Below, piece after piece: positions 9,211 to 17,474 of a stretch of DNA of 64,000 bases. The notes under the pieces are model-generated. The model was not told the DNA's origin. It worked only from the letters and a program-made list of their open reading frames with translations, and searched no databases. The DNA is from Oceanobacter sp045430275. GTDB lineage: Bacteria > Pseudomonadota > Gammaproteobacteria > Pseudomonadales > Oceanobacteraceae. The DNA is taken from assembly GCA_045430275.1 (NCBI GenBank), contig JAILXU010000009.1, positions 113,379-177,378 on the forward strand, in the 5' to 3' direction. A program made the translations under genes and the position numbers. Within the stretch, counting starts at the first letter, position 1. Each line of letters begins with the position of its first letter.

Positions 9211-10389
9211 ATGAAACACGCTGATCGCTGGTTGCTACCTGACGGTATTGAAGAAGTATTGCCCCCACGAGCACAGCATATTGAAAATTTGCGCCGCCAT
9301 TTGCTGGACGTAATGAATGGCTGGGGATATGACCTGGTGATGCCACCAGCACTGGAATATATCGAATCCTTGCTGAGTGGAGCCGGGCAGGATCTGGATC
9401 TGCGCACCTTCAAGGTGACGGATCAGTTATCCGGTCGCCTGATGGGATTGAGTGCAGACACGACACCACAGGTTGCACGCATTGATGCGCACAGTCTGGC
9501 ACCGGAAGGCATTGGCCGCTTCTGCTATTGCCGCACGGTTTTTCATACCCGCTCTCGCTCTTTGTTGGCGAGTCGGACACCGACCCAGATTGGCGCTGAA
9601 TTATATGGCCAGGCCGGTGTGGAAGCGGACGTTGAAATCATTTGCCTGATGCTGGAAACACTCAGCGCGGCGGGGCTGCGGGATGTGCATCTGGATCTGG
9701 GCAATGTCGGTGTTTATCAGGCGGTGGCGGAGCATCTGGCTCTGACGGATGAGCAGCAGCAGGCTTTGTTTGAACTGCTGTCATTGAAGTGTCGTTCTGA
9801 TGTCGCCCTGTGGGCGCGTGAGAGCCAGTTGGGTGAGAATGCCCAGTCCATTATTGATGCTCTGATGGCCTTGCAAGGTCATCCAGACGCTCTGACGGAT
9901 GTGGCGACGGAACTGGCTCGACTGGTACCGGCAACGGCTGACGAGCTGGATCACCTGATGAGCGTAACCGAGCTGGTGATGAATCGTTATCCGGAAACGT
10001 CTGTTTGTCTTGATGTGACCGAACTGCGTGGTTATCAATACCATACCGGTCTGGTCTTTGGTGCTTATGTACCGGGTTATGGCGATGCCATTGCTCAGGG
10101 CGGGCGTTATGACGAAACCGGTGCTGCGTTTGGGCGTGCGCGTCCTGCTCGTGGATTCAGTGCCGATTTACGCGTGCTGGAACAACTGGGTGAATACAGC
10201 CAGCCAGAAATCAAAACCGTTGTCGCGCCTGCAGACAGCAAAGATGATGCCTTATGGCAGACGGTTCAGTCGTTGCGTGCCGATGGTGTGCGTGTCGTGC
10301 TGGGCCGGGAAGCAGATGTGCAGCAGGCAGACTGCTCCTTGCAACTCATGAATGACCAGTGGCAATTGGTCAACAAGAAACCTGTTTGA
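9211..10389 (+). CDS. hisZ: ATP phosphoribosyltransferase regulatory subunit HisZ
   Basis: 392 residues. HisZ is a histidyl-tRNA synthetase-like protein without aminoacylation activity. It forms a hetero-octamer with the short form of HisG and makes it responsive to histidine, so a short HisG is expected elsewhere in the genome. Visible blocks are WLLPDGIEEVLPP at the N-terminus, a class II motif 2-like region (RFCYCRTVFHTR) and GAYVPGYGDAIAQGGRYD near 285-300. The gene is next to purA, as in Pseudomonas-type genomes. Confidence 0.94.
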   Translation: MKHADRWLLPDGIEEVLPPRAQHIENLRRHLLDVMNGWGYDLVMPPALEYIESLLSGAGQDLDLRTFKVTDQLSGRLMGLSADTTPQVARIDAHSLAPEGIGRFCYCRTVFHTRSRSLLASRTPTQIGAELYGQAGVEADVEIICLMLETLSAAGLRDVHLDLGNVGVYQAVAEHLALTDEQQQALFELLSLKCRSDVALWARESQLGENAQSIIDALMALQGHPDALTDVATELARLVPATADELDHLMSVTELVMNRYPETSVCLDVTELRGYQYHTGLVFGAYVPGYGDAIAQGGRYDETGAAFGRARPARGFSADLRVLEQLGEYSQPEIKTVVAPADSKDDALWQTVQSLRADGVRVVLGREADVQQADCSLQLMNDQWQLVNKKPV

Positions 10390-10403
10390 GAATCGAGAAG
10401 AAA

Positions 10404-11696
10404 ATGGGCAAAAGTGTCGTAGTGCTGGGCACCCAATGGGGTGACGAAGGTAAAGGTAAAATTGTTGACCTGTTGACAGAGAAAGCAGCCGCAGTTGTGC
10501 GCTTTCAGGGTGGTCATAACGCAGGTCATACGCTGGTGATTGACGGGGTTAAAACCGCTCTGCACCTGATTCCATCCGGTATTTTGCGCGATGGCGTACA
10601 GTGCATCATTGGTAATGGTGTTGTATTGGCCCCGGATGCGCTGCTGAGAGAAATGGGTGCGTTGGAAGAACGTGGCGTTCCGGTCAAAGAGCGTCTGCGC
10701 ATTTCCCATGCTTGTCCCCTGATTCTGCCGTATCACGTGGCTCTGGATCAGGCGCGTGAAATCAAGCGTGGCAATGCCAAAATTGGCACCACGGGTCGCG
10801 GTATTGGCCCGGCTTACGAAGACAAGGTCTCTCGTCGTGGTTTGCGCGTGGGCGACCTGTATCAGCCTGAGTTCGCTGACAAGCTGCGTGACGTGATGGA
10901 ATACCACAACTTCTCGCTGAAAAACTATTACGGCGTCGATGAAGTCAGCTACGACGACGTGCTGGCGTCTTGCAAAGCTTGGGGCGCAGAGATCAAGGAC
11001 ATCGTTGTGGATGCCGTTGATCTGGTGCACACCGTGCGTGAAGAAGGCGGCGACATCATGTTTGAAGGTGCTCAGGGCACCTTGCTGGACATCGATCACG
11101 GTACCTATCCTTTCGTAACCTCTTCCAATACCACAGCGGGTGGTGTTGCGACAGGTTCTGGCGTTGGCCCTCTGTATCTGGATCAGATTCTGGGCATCAC
11201 CAAGGCGTACACCACGCGCGTGGGTTCTGGCCCATTCCCAACTGAATTGTTTGATGAGGTTGGTCATCATCTGGCGGATGTCGGTAAAGAAAAAGGCACC
11301 ACGACCGGTCGTGACCGTCGTTGTGGCTGGTTCGATGCCATGTTGGTCAAGCATGCGATTCGTGTGAATTCCATCAACACCATCTGCCTGACCAAGCTGG
11401 ACGTGCTGGACGGCCTGGAAACCATCAATGTGTGTGTCGGCTATGAAGATGAAAACGGCAACGCTCTGAAAGTTCCTGCGTCTGCGGATCAGTTCGAGAA
11501 AGTGAAGCCGGTTTACAAGGAGCTGCCAGGCTGGACGGAGTCCACCTTCGGTGCCAAGACGGTTGATGAGTTGCCAGAGAATGCCAAGGCGTACATTCGC
11601 TTTGTAGAAGAAGCGATTGGTGCACCCATCGACATTATTTCCACTGGCCCGGATCGTGTTGAAACCATCGTACTGCGCCACAGCTTCGAACTGTAA
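10404..11696 (+). CDS. purA: Adenylosuccinate synthase PurA
   Basis: 430 residues from ATG 10404; a longer frame from 10359 overlaps hisZ and adds 15 residues foreign to the family. PurA joins IMP and aspartate using GTP in the first committed step to AMP. The N-terminus VVVLGTQWGDEGKGKIVDLL holds the P-loop. GTTGRGIGPAYEDK and TTTGRDRRCGWFD are intact, as is the guanine-binding TKLDVLDG. The ATG is preceded by GAGAAGAAA. thrC follows after 34 bases. Confidence 0.98.
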   Translation: MGKSVVVLGTQWGDEGKGKIVDLLTEKAAAVVRFQGGHNAGHTLVIDGVKTALHLIPSGILRDGVQCIIGNGVVLAPDALLREMGALEERGVPVKERLRISHACPLILPYHVALDQAREIKRGNAKIGTTGRGIGPAYEDKVSRRGLRVGDLYQPEFADKLRDVMEYHNFSLKNYYGVDEVSYDDVLASCKAWGAEIKDIVVDAVDLVHTVREEGGDIMFEGAQGTLLDIDHGTYPFVTSSNTTAGGVATGSGVGPLYLDQILGITKAYTTRVGSGPFPTELFDEVGHHLADVGKEKGTTTGRDRRCGWFDAMLVKHAIRVNSINTICLTKLDVLDGLETINVCVGYEDENGNALKVPASADQFEKVKPVYKELPGWTESTFGAKTVDELPENAKAYIRFVEEAIGAPIDIISTGPDRVETIVLRHSFEL

Positions 11697-11730
11697 GGCG
11701 TTCCCGGATAATTTGTTCAGGTATTGAATT

Positions 11731-13143
11731 ATGATGAAATACGTATCGACTCGTGGCAATGCACCGGAACTGGCGTTCGATGAGGTGCTGCTGACGGGTT
11801 TGGCAGAAGATGGTGGCTTGTACGTACCGAAGGACGTCCCACAGTTTTCTCAGGAAGAAATTGAGTCCTGGCGTGGCTTGCCGTACACCGAGCTGGCTCA
11901 CAAGGTGGTTTATCCGTTTGTGGAAGGCTGTGTTGAAGCTGATGCTCTGAAAGAGATGCTGGAAGCGGTGTATAACAACACCAACTTCGGCCACAAGGCC
12001 ATCGCGCCGCTGCAGCAAATTGACCACAACGAATACGTTCTGGAATTGTTCCACGGCCCGACTCTGGCATTTAAGGATTTTGCGCTGCAACTGCTGGGTC
12101 GTCTGCTGGATTACGTGCTCGAAAAGCGCCATGAAAAAGTTGTCATCATGGGCGCTACTTCCGGTGATACCGGTTCGGCGGCGATTGAAGGCACCAAGGC
12201 GTGTCGGAATGTGGATATCTTTATCCTGCATCCGTATGGCAAGGTTTCCGAGGTACAGCGTCGTCAGATGACCACGGTTGCGGGTGATAACATCCACAAC
12301 ATCGCCATTGAAGGTAACTTTGACCAGGCACAGGATATGGTCAAGGCCAGCTTTGGTGATCAATCCTTCCTGCGTGGTGAACGCAAGCTGGTTGCTGTGA
12401 ACAGCATCAACTGGGCGCGCATCATGGCCCAGATCGTTTACTACTTCTATTCCAGCCTGAATCTGGGTGGCCCGCTGCGTCCGATGGCGTACTCGGTGCC
12501 GACAGGTAACTTCGGTGATATTTTTGCCGGTTATATGGCGCGCAAGATGGGCTTGCCGATTGAGCAGTTGATCATTGCCACCAACGAAAACGATGTACTG
12601 CATCGCCTGATGGCCAGCAACCTGTACGAAGTACATTCGCTGAAGCACACCATCACACCGTCCATGGACATCGCAGTATCGTCCAACTTCGAGCGCTTGC
12701 TGTTCGACCTGTACGATCGTGATGGTCTGGCCCTGGCCGACCTGATGAACAAGATGGCAGATCGTACCCAGTCGGTTGAGTTGTCGGAAGAGAAGCTGGC
12801 GAAGGCTCGGGCGTTGTTTGACAGCCAGGCTGTGAATGAAGACGAAACGGTCGAGACCATGAAGCAGGTCTTTGATGAAACAGGCTACTTGCTGGATCCT
12901 CATACGGCGATTGGTGTCAAAGCAGCACGCGAATGCCGCCGCAACACCAATATTCCAATGATTACTTTGGGTACAGCACACCCGGTGAAATTTGAGGATG
13001 CGGTGAATCGTGGCGGCTTTGATATGCCAACACTGCCCCACCATCTGGCGGATCTGATGGAGCGTGAAGAGCGCCTGGACGTTTTGCCAGCAGATCTCTC
13101 TACCGTTCAGGACTTTATAGCTCAGAACACATTTAAAGACTGA
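11731..13143 (+). CDS. thrC: Threonine synthase ThrC
   Basis: 470 residues, the length seen in Pseudomonas-type ThrC rather than the 428 of E. coli. It converts O-phosphohomoserine to threonine with PLP. The PLP lysine is K115 in GPTLAFKDFALQ. The phosphate-binding block GATSGDTGSAAIEG and VNSINWARIMAQ are clear. Two ATGs (11731, 11734) abut, and the second gives the common MKYVSTRG start. No hom gene is adjacent; its neighbour is purA. A long inverted repeat lies just after the stop. Confidence 0.96.
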   Translation: MMKYVSTRGNAPELAFDEVLLTGLAEDGGLYVPKDVPQFSQEEIESWRGLPYTELAHKVVYPFVEGCVEADALKEMLEAVYNNTNFGHKAIAPLQQIDHNEYVLELFHGPTLAFKDFALQLLGRLLDYVLEKRHEKVVIMGATSGDTGSAAIEGTKACRNVDIFILHPYGKVSEVQRRQMTTVAGDNIHNIAIEGNFDQAQDMVKASFGDQSFLRGERKLVAVNSINWARIMAQIVYYFYSSLNLGGPLRPMAYSVPTGNFGDIFAGYMARKMGLPIEQLIIATNENDVLHRLMASNLYEVHSLKHTITPSMDIAVSSNFERLLFDLYDRDGLALADLMNKMADRTQSVELSEEKLAKARALFDSQAVNEDETVETMKQVFDETGYLLDPHTAIGVKAARECRRNTNIPMITLGTAHPVKFEDAVNRGGFDMPTLPHHLADLMEREERLDVLPADLSTVQDFIAQNTFKD

Positions 13144-13151
13144 TCGTATTC

Positions 13152-13186
13152 AACGCTGTTGGTAATGATCTGTTATCAACAGCGTT
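13152..13186. repeat. Inverted repeat downstream of thrC
   Basis: AACGCTGTTG (13152-13161) and CAACAGCGTT (13177-13186) pair perfectly over 10 bp, and the stem can be extended inward by five more pairs including two G-U wobbles. No T-run follows, so it is not a classical intrinsic terminator. It may stabilise the thrC 3' end. Confidence 0.55.
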
Positions 13187-13267
13187 CCTCCCTCGGTTGC
13201 TGGCGTCTTGCCAGTGCTTTTCTGCTAACCTTGTCGTTTATTTTTTGATACAGCGTCAGGTTTTCCC

Positions 13268-13750
13268 ATGAATTACATCCCCCTTCAGGATTTCAAGCTG
13301 GGCTGGATTTTTCGGCATCGTGAATTGCCGATTCCAGAGTCTGCCCTGGCCATGATCAAGCCATTGACGACGACATCCGCGAATCAGTTCTGGCGTGACC
13401 AGATCAGTCGAGAAGCGACGCATGCCAATCACTTTCTGTCAGATGACTGGCCCGCTCAGAATGGCATATGGTTGGAATCCATGAACTGGCAGGCACGCTG
13501 GGAAAGTGATTTCCCGGATATGCCGGAACTTCTTGAAGAACACTGTCACTGGGAAGGTAACACTCGCGTCTTCTTCTGTTACGATGTTGACCACATAGTA
13601 GAAACGACTTGGGCAGTCTTCAGCGCTCACTGGAAAAATTTCCTCTTTTATGATGATGAGCCGATCTTGATTGGCAAAAATCGTCGCCAGGTTGCCCTTT
13701 TCCATTCAGACGGTTCCTGTCAAATTGGAAATCGACTCTCAGGAAAATAG
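13268..13750 (+). CDS. DUF2947 family protein
   Basis: 160 residues with no signal peptide or membrane segment. The N-terminus MNYIPLQDFKLGWIFRH followed by a LIKPLT-like block (MIKPLTTTSA), and the central FFCYDVDHIVETTWAVF, resemble the uncharacterised DUF2947 family of marine gammaproteobacteria. It is rich in Trp and acidic residues. It stands alone between thrC and the glxR-like gene, with gaps of over 120 bases on both sides. No function can be given from sequence. Confidence 0.65.
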   Translation: MNYIPLQDFKLGWIFRHRELPIPESALAMIKPLTTTSANQFWRDQISREATHANHFLSDDWPAQNGIWLESMNWQARWESDFPDMPELLEEHCHWEGNTRVFFCYDVDHIVETTWAVFSAHWKNFLFYDDEPILIGKNRRQVALFHSDGSCQIGNRLSGK

Positions 13751-13876
13751 CTGCTGCCCGTTTGCCAGAGTTGTCTGTGACTTGGCTCTGAATTGAAGAA
13801 GAGATTGTGTAGTGTGTCCGCTTCTATTTGGATAACTCTTTGATAGTATTAATAATTATTTTTCGGAGAGCCTGCC

Positions 13877-14761
13877 TTGGCCTGTATTGGTTTTATTGGA
13901 ATGGGGTTGATGGGTGTACCCATGAGCCTACGCTTGTTGCGTGCGGGGCATGAGGTAACGGTCTGGAATCGTTCGCCAGACAAAACCGCTTTTCTGGAAG
14001 AAGAAGGTGCTCATGTTGCTGCTTCTGTACAGGAATTGGTCACTTGTTCTGACTTTCTTATGCTGTGCATCAGTGATACTCAGGCAGTACAAGAGGTAAT
14101 ATCTGGCCCGCAAGGTATTTCCCGATACGCTCGACCCGGCCAGGTGCTGGTCGACTTTTCCAGCATCGATCCTGCCGTCACCGTTTCCCTGGCCAAAGAC
14201 TTATATCAGCAATGCGGGACAGATTGGGTTGATGCCCCTGTCTCTGGTGGTGTGGCGGGTGCGGAGTCCGGGCAATTGGTGGTGATGGCGGGCGGTGATG
14301 AAGCTGTAATCGACCGCTTGCGCCCTGTTTTGTCGGCAGTATCTCAGCGAGTCACTCGAATGGGGCCAGTGGGCTCAGGGCAAGTCACCAAAATCTGTAA
14401 CCAGATGCTGGTAAGTTGCAATGTTCTGGTGATGGCCGAAGTGATGGCGCTGGCTGAGCAGGCGGGAGTGGCATCTGATTGCATTCCCGCAGCATTGGCA
14501 GGGGGCTTTGCCGACAGCCTGCCACTGCAGTTAACCGGGCCAAGAATGGCAAGCCGGGAGTTTGATCCGGTCAAATGGTATGTAAAAACCTTGCTGAAAG
14601 ATCTTGATATGGCGAATGCTCTGGCATCCGGGGTTTCCAGTTCGGTGCCCATGACAGGGTTGGCTGCCGAATTGATGCGCCAACATGCATCGCGTGGTAA
14701 CCGGGATCGTGATCCAGCGACTCTGGTGGAGTTGTATATGGAGGATAAGAGTGAAGCTTAG
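13877..14761 (+). CDS. glxR: Tartronate semialdehyde reductase-like beta-hydroxyacid dehydrogenase
   Basis: 294 residues. The start is TTG 13877, with GGAGAG at 13865-13870. The protein opens with the Rossmann block GFIGMGLMGVPMSLRLLRAG, has the substrate-binding DAPVSGGVAGAESG near 120-133 and the catalytic-lysine block GPVGSGQVTKICNQ. The family reduces tartronate semialdehyde or related 3-hydroxyacids with NAD(P)H. The gene overlaps the hydroxypyruvate isomerase gene by 11 bases, which points to glyoxylate/glycerate metabolism. Another beta-hydroxyacid substrate is possible. Confidence 0.82.
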   Translation: MACIGFIGMGLMGVPMSLRLLRAGHEVTVWNRSPDKTAFLEEEGAHVAASVQELVTCSDFLMLCISDTQAVQEVISGPQGISRYARPGQVLVDFSSIDPAVTVSLAKDLYQQCGTDWVDAPVSGGVAGAESGQLVVMAGGDEAVIDRLRPVLSAVSQRVTRMGPVGSGQVTKICNQMLVSCNVLVMAEVMALAEQAGVASDCIPAALAGGFADSLPLQLTGPRMASREFDPVKWYVKTLLKDLDMANALASGVSSSVPMTGLAAELMRQHASRGNRDRDPATLVELYMEDKSEA

Positions 14762-15545
14762 CGCCAATTTATCTCTGCTTTATAGCGAGTTGCCTTTTTT
14801 GAAGCGTTTTACGGCGGCTCGTCGAGATGGTTTTCGGGCGGTTGAGATTCAATTCCCTTACGATGTGCCTATCAATGATATTCGTCGCGCATTAACGGAC
14901 AACCAGTTGGAGTGTGTCCTGATTAATGTACCGGCTGGTGATTTGATGAGTGGTGGTGAAGGGTTGGCGTCTGTACCGCGCAAGACGGCTGAATATGCAG
15001 CTGCTGTAGTGGAGTGTCTTTCCTATGCCCGTGCTCTGGGAGTTCCGACCGTTAATGTCTTGCCTGGGTGTTGTAAAGACCCGGCACTGAAAGACGCCTA
15101 CCTGGAAACCTTTCGTAAAAATCTCCTGGTGACTGCAGACAGTCTTTCCCCTTTTGGTATTACCACAACCTTCGAAGCGATTAATCGGTTTGATATGCCA
15201 GACTTCCTGCTCTGTACTGGGCGAGAAATGCTGGCGGTCTTGTCGGATTTGAAGCATCCGGGGGTCAAGGCTCAGTTTGATGTCTATCATATGGCACGAA
15301 TGGGCGTCGATGTGGCGGGCTTTATCAAACGTAATGGCGGGAAAATTGGCCATATTCAGTTTGCTGATATGCCAGGGCGTCATGAACCAGGTACTGGCAA
15401 GTTAAAATTTGCCGAAATTTTTGCCGCTATTGATAAAAGCGGTTACACCGGCTGGGCTGGGGCTGAATATCATCCCAGTAAGGAAACATCGGCAACATTG
15501 CGATGGATGAGAACCTTGGAAAAAGCAGACATACTGACTTACTGA
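14751..15545 (+). CDS. hyi: Hydroxypyruvate isomerase Hyi
   Basis: 264 residues from GTG 14751, with GGAGG at 14740-14744; longer frames run far into glxR. Hyi interconverts hydroxypyruvate and tartronate semialdehyde and has a xylose-isomerase-like TIM barrel. Family blocks are LSANLSLLYSELPFLKRF at the start, the metal-site region FEAINRFDMPDF, QFDVYHMARMG, HIQFADMPGRHEPGTG and the C-terminal GAEYHPS. It is translationally coupled to the reductase upstream. The usual partner glyoxylate carboligase is absent. The stop overlaps the convergent DUF1289 gene by 7 bases. Confidence 0.87.
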   Translation: MKLSANLSLLYSELPFLKRFTAARRDGFRAVEIQFPYDVPINDIRRALTDNQLECVLINVPAGDLMSGGEGLASVPRKTAEYAAAVVECLSYARALGVPTVNVLPGCCKDPALKDAYLETFRKNLLVTADSLSPFGITTTFEAINRFDMPDFLLCTGREMLAVLSDLKHPGVKAQFDVYHMARMGVDVAGFIKRNGGKIGHIQFADMPGRHEPGTGKLKFAEIFAAIDKSGYTGWAGAEYHPSKETSATLRWMRTLEKADILTY

Positions 15546-15991
15546 TTGTTCGGTTGATCAAATAAGCCGATTTGGCTGTCGTCAGAGGGACTTTGGCGAG
15601 AGCTGGGTTGCTTGAGCTGTGATGGATCGATACGAGGCCTTGTTTCTTCTGGAGTCGGAAACAATTCATTCTGCAAGGCTGTTTGTAGTGTCTGTTCGGA
15701 CGAATATGATTCGGTTTGGTGCGCACTCTGAATGTTTGCGCGACGTTTTTCGCACAGGTTGATGACCTGTTGTTTCTGGAAAGAACTGAGATGATGCCAG
15801 TGGAAACGTTCCTGGCGACTTCGAAAGCATCCTTTGCAATATCCACGAGTATTGGAAATGCAAACACCCTGGCAAGGGTTGGGGATGTCAAACAATTCAC
15901 CTTGATCAATCACAGGAAGACCCAGAACTGAAAGTGAATGAATGCATAAATAAGTGCCAACCCGTGGCGATAAAATCGCCACAGATTGCAT
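15539..15991 (-). CDS. DUF1289 domain protein
   Basis: 150 residues from the longest start. The cysteine pattern NPCQGVCISNTRGYCKGCFRSRQER followed by HWHHLSSFQKQQV is the DUF1289 signature, which has four cysteines likely to bind a metal. The part after about residue 90 is polar and low in complexity (Ser, Gln, Pro). The start is uncertain: an in-frame GTG at 15913 gives 124 residues and removes a hydrophobic stretch untypical of the family. The hairpin GTGGCGAT/ATCGCCAC at 15964-15982 lies inside the disputed region. The gene is convergent with hyi. Confidence 0.75.
   Translation of the reverse strand: MQSVAILSPRVGTYLCIHSLSVLGLPVIDQGELFDIPNPCQGVCISNTRGYCKGCFRSRQERFHWHHLSSFQKQQVINLCEKRRANIQSAHQTESYSSEQTLQTALQNELFPTPEETRPRIDPSQLKQPSSRQSPSDDSQIGLFDQPNNQ
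15964..15982. repeat. Short perfect hairpin at the 5' end of the DUF1289 gene
   Basis: GTGGCGAT, a 3-base loop, then ATCGCCAC: an 8-bp perfect stem. No T-run follows on either strand. It lies within the first codons of the longest DUF1289 frame, or in its leader if the downstream GTG is used. It could be an RNA structure or a protein-binding site. Confidence 0.45.
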
Positions 15992-16061
15992 GGCCTCGAG
16001 TCAGTACGATACAAGCTTCAAGGGCAAGATTCGGGGACTACAGGCCACTACCGCAAAGGGC

Positions 16062-16457
16062 TTAGAGAGGTGTTACGTTCTCAGCCTGCGGGCCTTTCTG
16101 ACCCTGGGTAACTTCCATAGTTACCTGCTGCCCTTCTTGCAAAGAGCGGCGACCAGTACCATTGATTGCACTGTAGTGGACAAAGACGTCTTTACCGGAT
16201 TCTTGCTCGATAAAGCCAAATCCTTTCTCATCATTGAACCATTTAACGGTGCCCTGAACTTGTTCTGCCATGTTTATATCCTGAATTTTTTGTTTGGCCG
16301 TAGCCAATTTAAAGCGTTTTCGAATGGCATTGATCACATACTGGCGGTCGATAAACCGAAAAGCTGTCATCAATGCTCCTATCAAGAGTACTGAAACACC
16401 CTTAAAAGCGTCCGAATAACTCGTTGATAGAGCCTGAAATACCAGACTGGCAGCCAT
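16062..16457 (-). CDS. Cold-shock domain protein with N-terminal hydrophobic extension
   Basis: The C-terminal 69 residues (from an internal ATG at 16271) are a complete cold-shock domain, with GTVKWFNDEKGFGFI (RNP1-like) and DVFVHYSAI (RNP2). The family binds single-stranded RNA and DNA. The frame stays open for 62 more codons upstream to an ATG at 16457, and that part encodes a hydrophobic helix (FKGVSVLLIGALMTAF) followed by a basic segment (RKRFKLATAKQK). The internal ATG has its own AGGA about eight bases upstream, so a normal short CspA-like protein is also possible. AGG near -9 could serve the long form. I give the long form but the start is undecided. Confidence 0.85.
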   Translation of the reverse strand: MAASLVFQALSTSYSDAFKGVSVLLIGALMTAFRFIDRQYVINAIRKRFKLATAKQKIQDINMAEQVQGTVKWFNDEKGFGFIEQESGKDVFVHYSAINGTGRRSLQEGQQVTMEVTQGQKGPQAENVTPL

Positions 16458-16577
16458 AGTAGCCTACTTGCCGGAGAGTGACCAAGGATTGTTCAAAAAA
16501 GTTTCGATTATTATGGCTGTAACCTGTATTTCATTCACGTATTGTAGGCCGTTTTGTTGCTTATCTCAGGAATGAAC

Positions 16578-17474
16578 GTGAAATTTCCAGATTATCAAAT
16601 CCCGGACAATGACGACGTACAGCGCTTGTTTCATGGGCGTGGGCATGCCTGGCCGGGTTGGGAACACATTCAGATTGACTGGTACGCCCCGGTTGTGGTG
16701 GTGATGTCTTTTGAGCCGGTGGAAGCCGAGTGGCTTGATGCCCTGGCTCAACATCTGAAAGCACACATACCTGCATGTGAGTGCATTTTGTTCCAGCAGC
16801 GCCAGCGTCAGGAAACCAGCCACCGCTGGTTGTTGGGTGAGCCTTGCCCTGATCCGGTAATTGAAGAAAGTGGGCTGCGTTACCAGGCTCGATTAGGACG
16901 TAATCAGAATACGGGGTTCTTCCCTGATATGGTCAATGGTCGTCGTTGGGTGCAACAGCATGCGTCCGGCAAGCGGGTTCTGAACCTGTTCTCTTATACC
17001 TGCAGTTTTTCGGTAGCGGCTATTGCCGGTGGTGCCGAACGAGTGGTGAATATGGACATGAGCAAGGGAGCGCTGGCCACCGGGCGCGATAACCATCGTT
17101 TGAATCAGCAATCGCTGGATCAGGTGCGTTTTGAGGCCATGAATATTTTTCGCTCGTTCGGGCGTTTGCGTCGGCATGGCCCGTTTGATTTGCTGGTTTG
17201 TGATCCGCCGTCCTTTCAGAAAGGCAGTGTGAATATTCAGCAGGACTATCGAAAGATTCTGAAGCGTATCCCGGAATTTATGGCTCCGGGCAGTGATTTG
17301 TTGCTGTGCCTGAATCATCCGTCGCTGGGAGCTGATTTTCTGTACCAGGAGGTGTCTGAGCATTGTCCTGATGCCCATTTTGTCGAGCGAATCGCCAACC
17401 CTGAGGTCTTGCGTGAGGCCACGGACACCGCAGGGTTGAAAGTTCTCCGGTTTCGCTATTGTCCGCAGCCCTGA
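16578..17474 (+). CDS. Class I SAM-dependent methyltransferase (RlmI/RlmK-like fold)
   Basis: 298 residues from GTG 16578. AGGA at 16568-16571 lies six bases before it and directly abuts the ATG at 16572, which makes that ATG unlikely. The Rossmann block VLNLFSYTCSFSVAAIAGGAERVVNMDMS resembles the COG1092 rRNA cytosine methyltransferases, as do NTGFFPDMVNGRRWV and the catalytic-type DLLVCDPPSFQKGS. It lacks the N-terminal PUA domain of RlmI, so the substrate is not certain, although nucleic acid is likely. Its 3' end overlaps the convergent transporter gene by 19 bases. Confidence 0.8.
   Translation: MKFPDYQIPDNDDVQRLFHGRGHAWPGWEHIQIDWYAPVVVVMSFEPVEAEWLDALAQHLKAHIPACECILFQQRQRQETSHRWLLGEPCPDPVIEESGLRYQARLGRNQNTGFFPDMVNGRRWVQQHASGKRVLNLFSYTCSFSVAAIAGGAERVVNMDMSKGALATGRDNHRLNQQSLDQVRFEAMNIFRSFGRLRRHGPFDLLVCDPPSFQKGSVNIQQDYRKILKRIPEFMAPGSDLLLCLNHPSLGADFLYQEVSEHCPDAHFVERIANPEVLREATDTAGLKVLRFRYCPQP

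Noticed and set aside
12000..13000. CRISPR array or tandem repeats anywhere in the window
   Set aside because: No regularly spaced repeats of 20-40 bases were seen in this segment or in the rest of the window; the only tandem repeat is the short ATAAAT tract at 25058-25075.
10266..13044. Very long minus-strand open frames opposite purA and thrC (497 and 469 codons)
   Set aside because: They mirror highly codon-biased genes; the + strand products are unmistakable PurA and ThrC. The antisense proteins have no family features.
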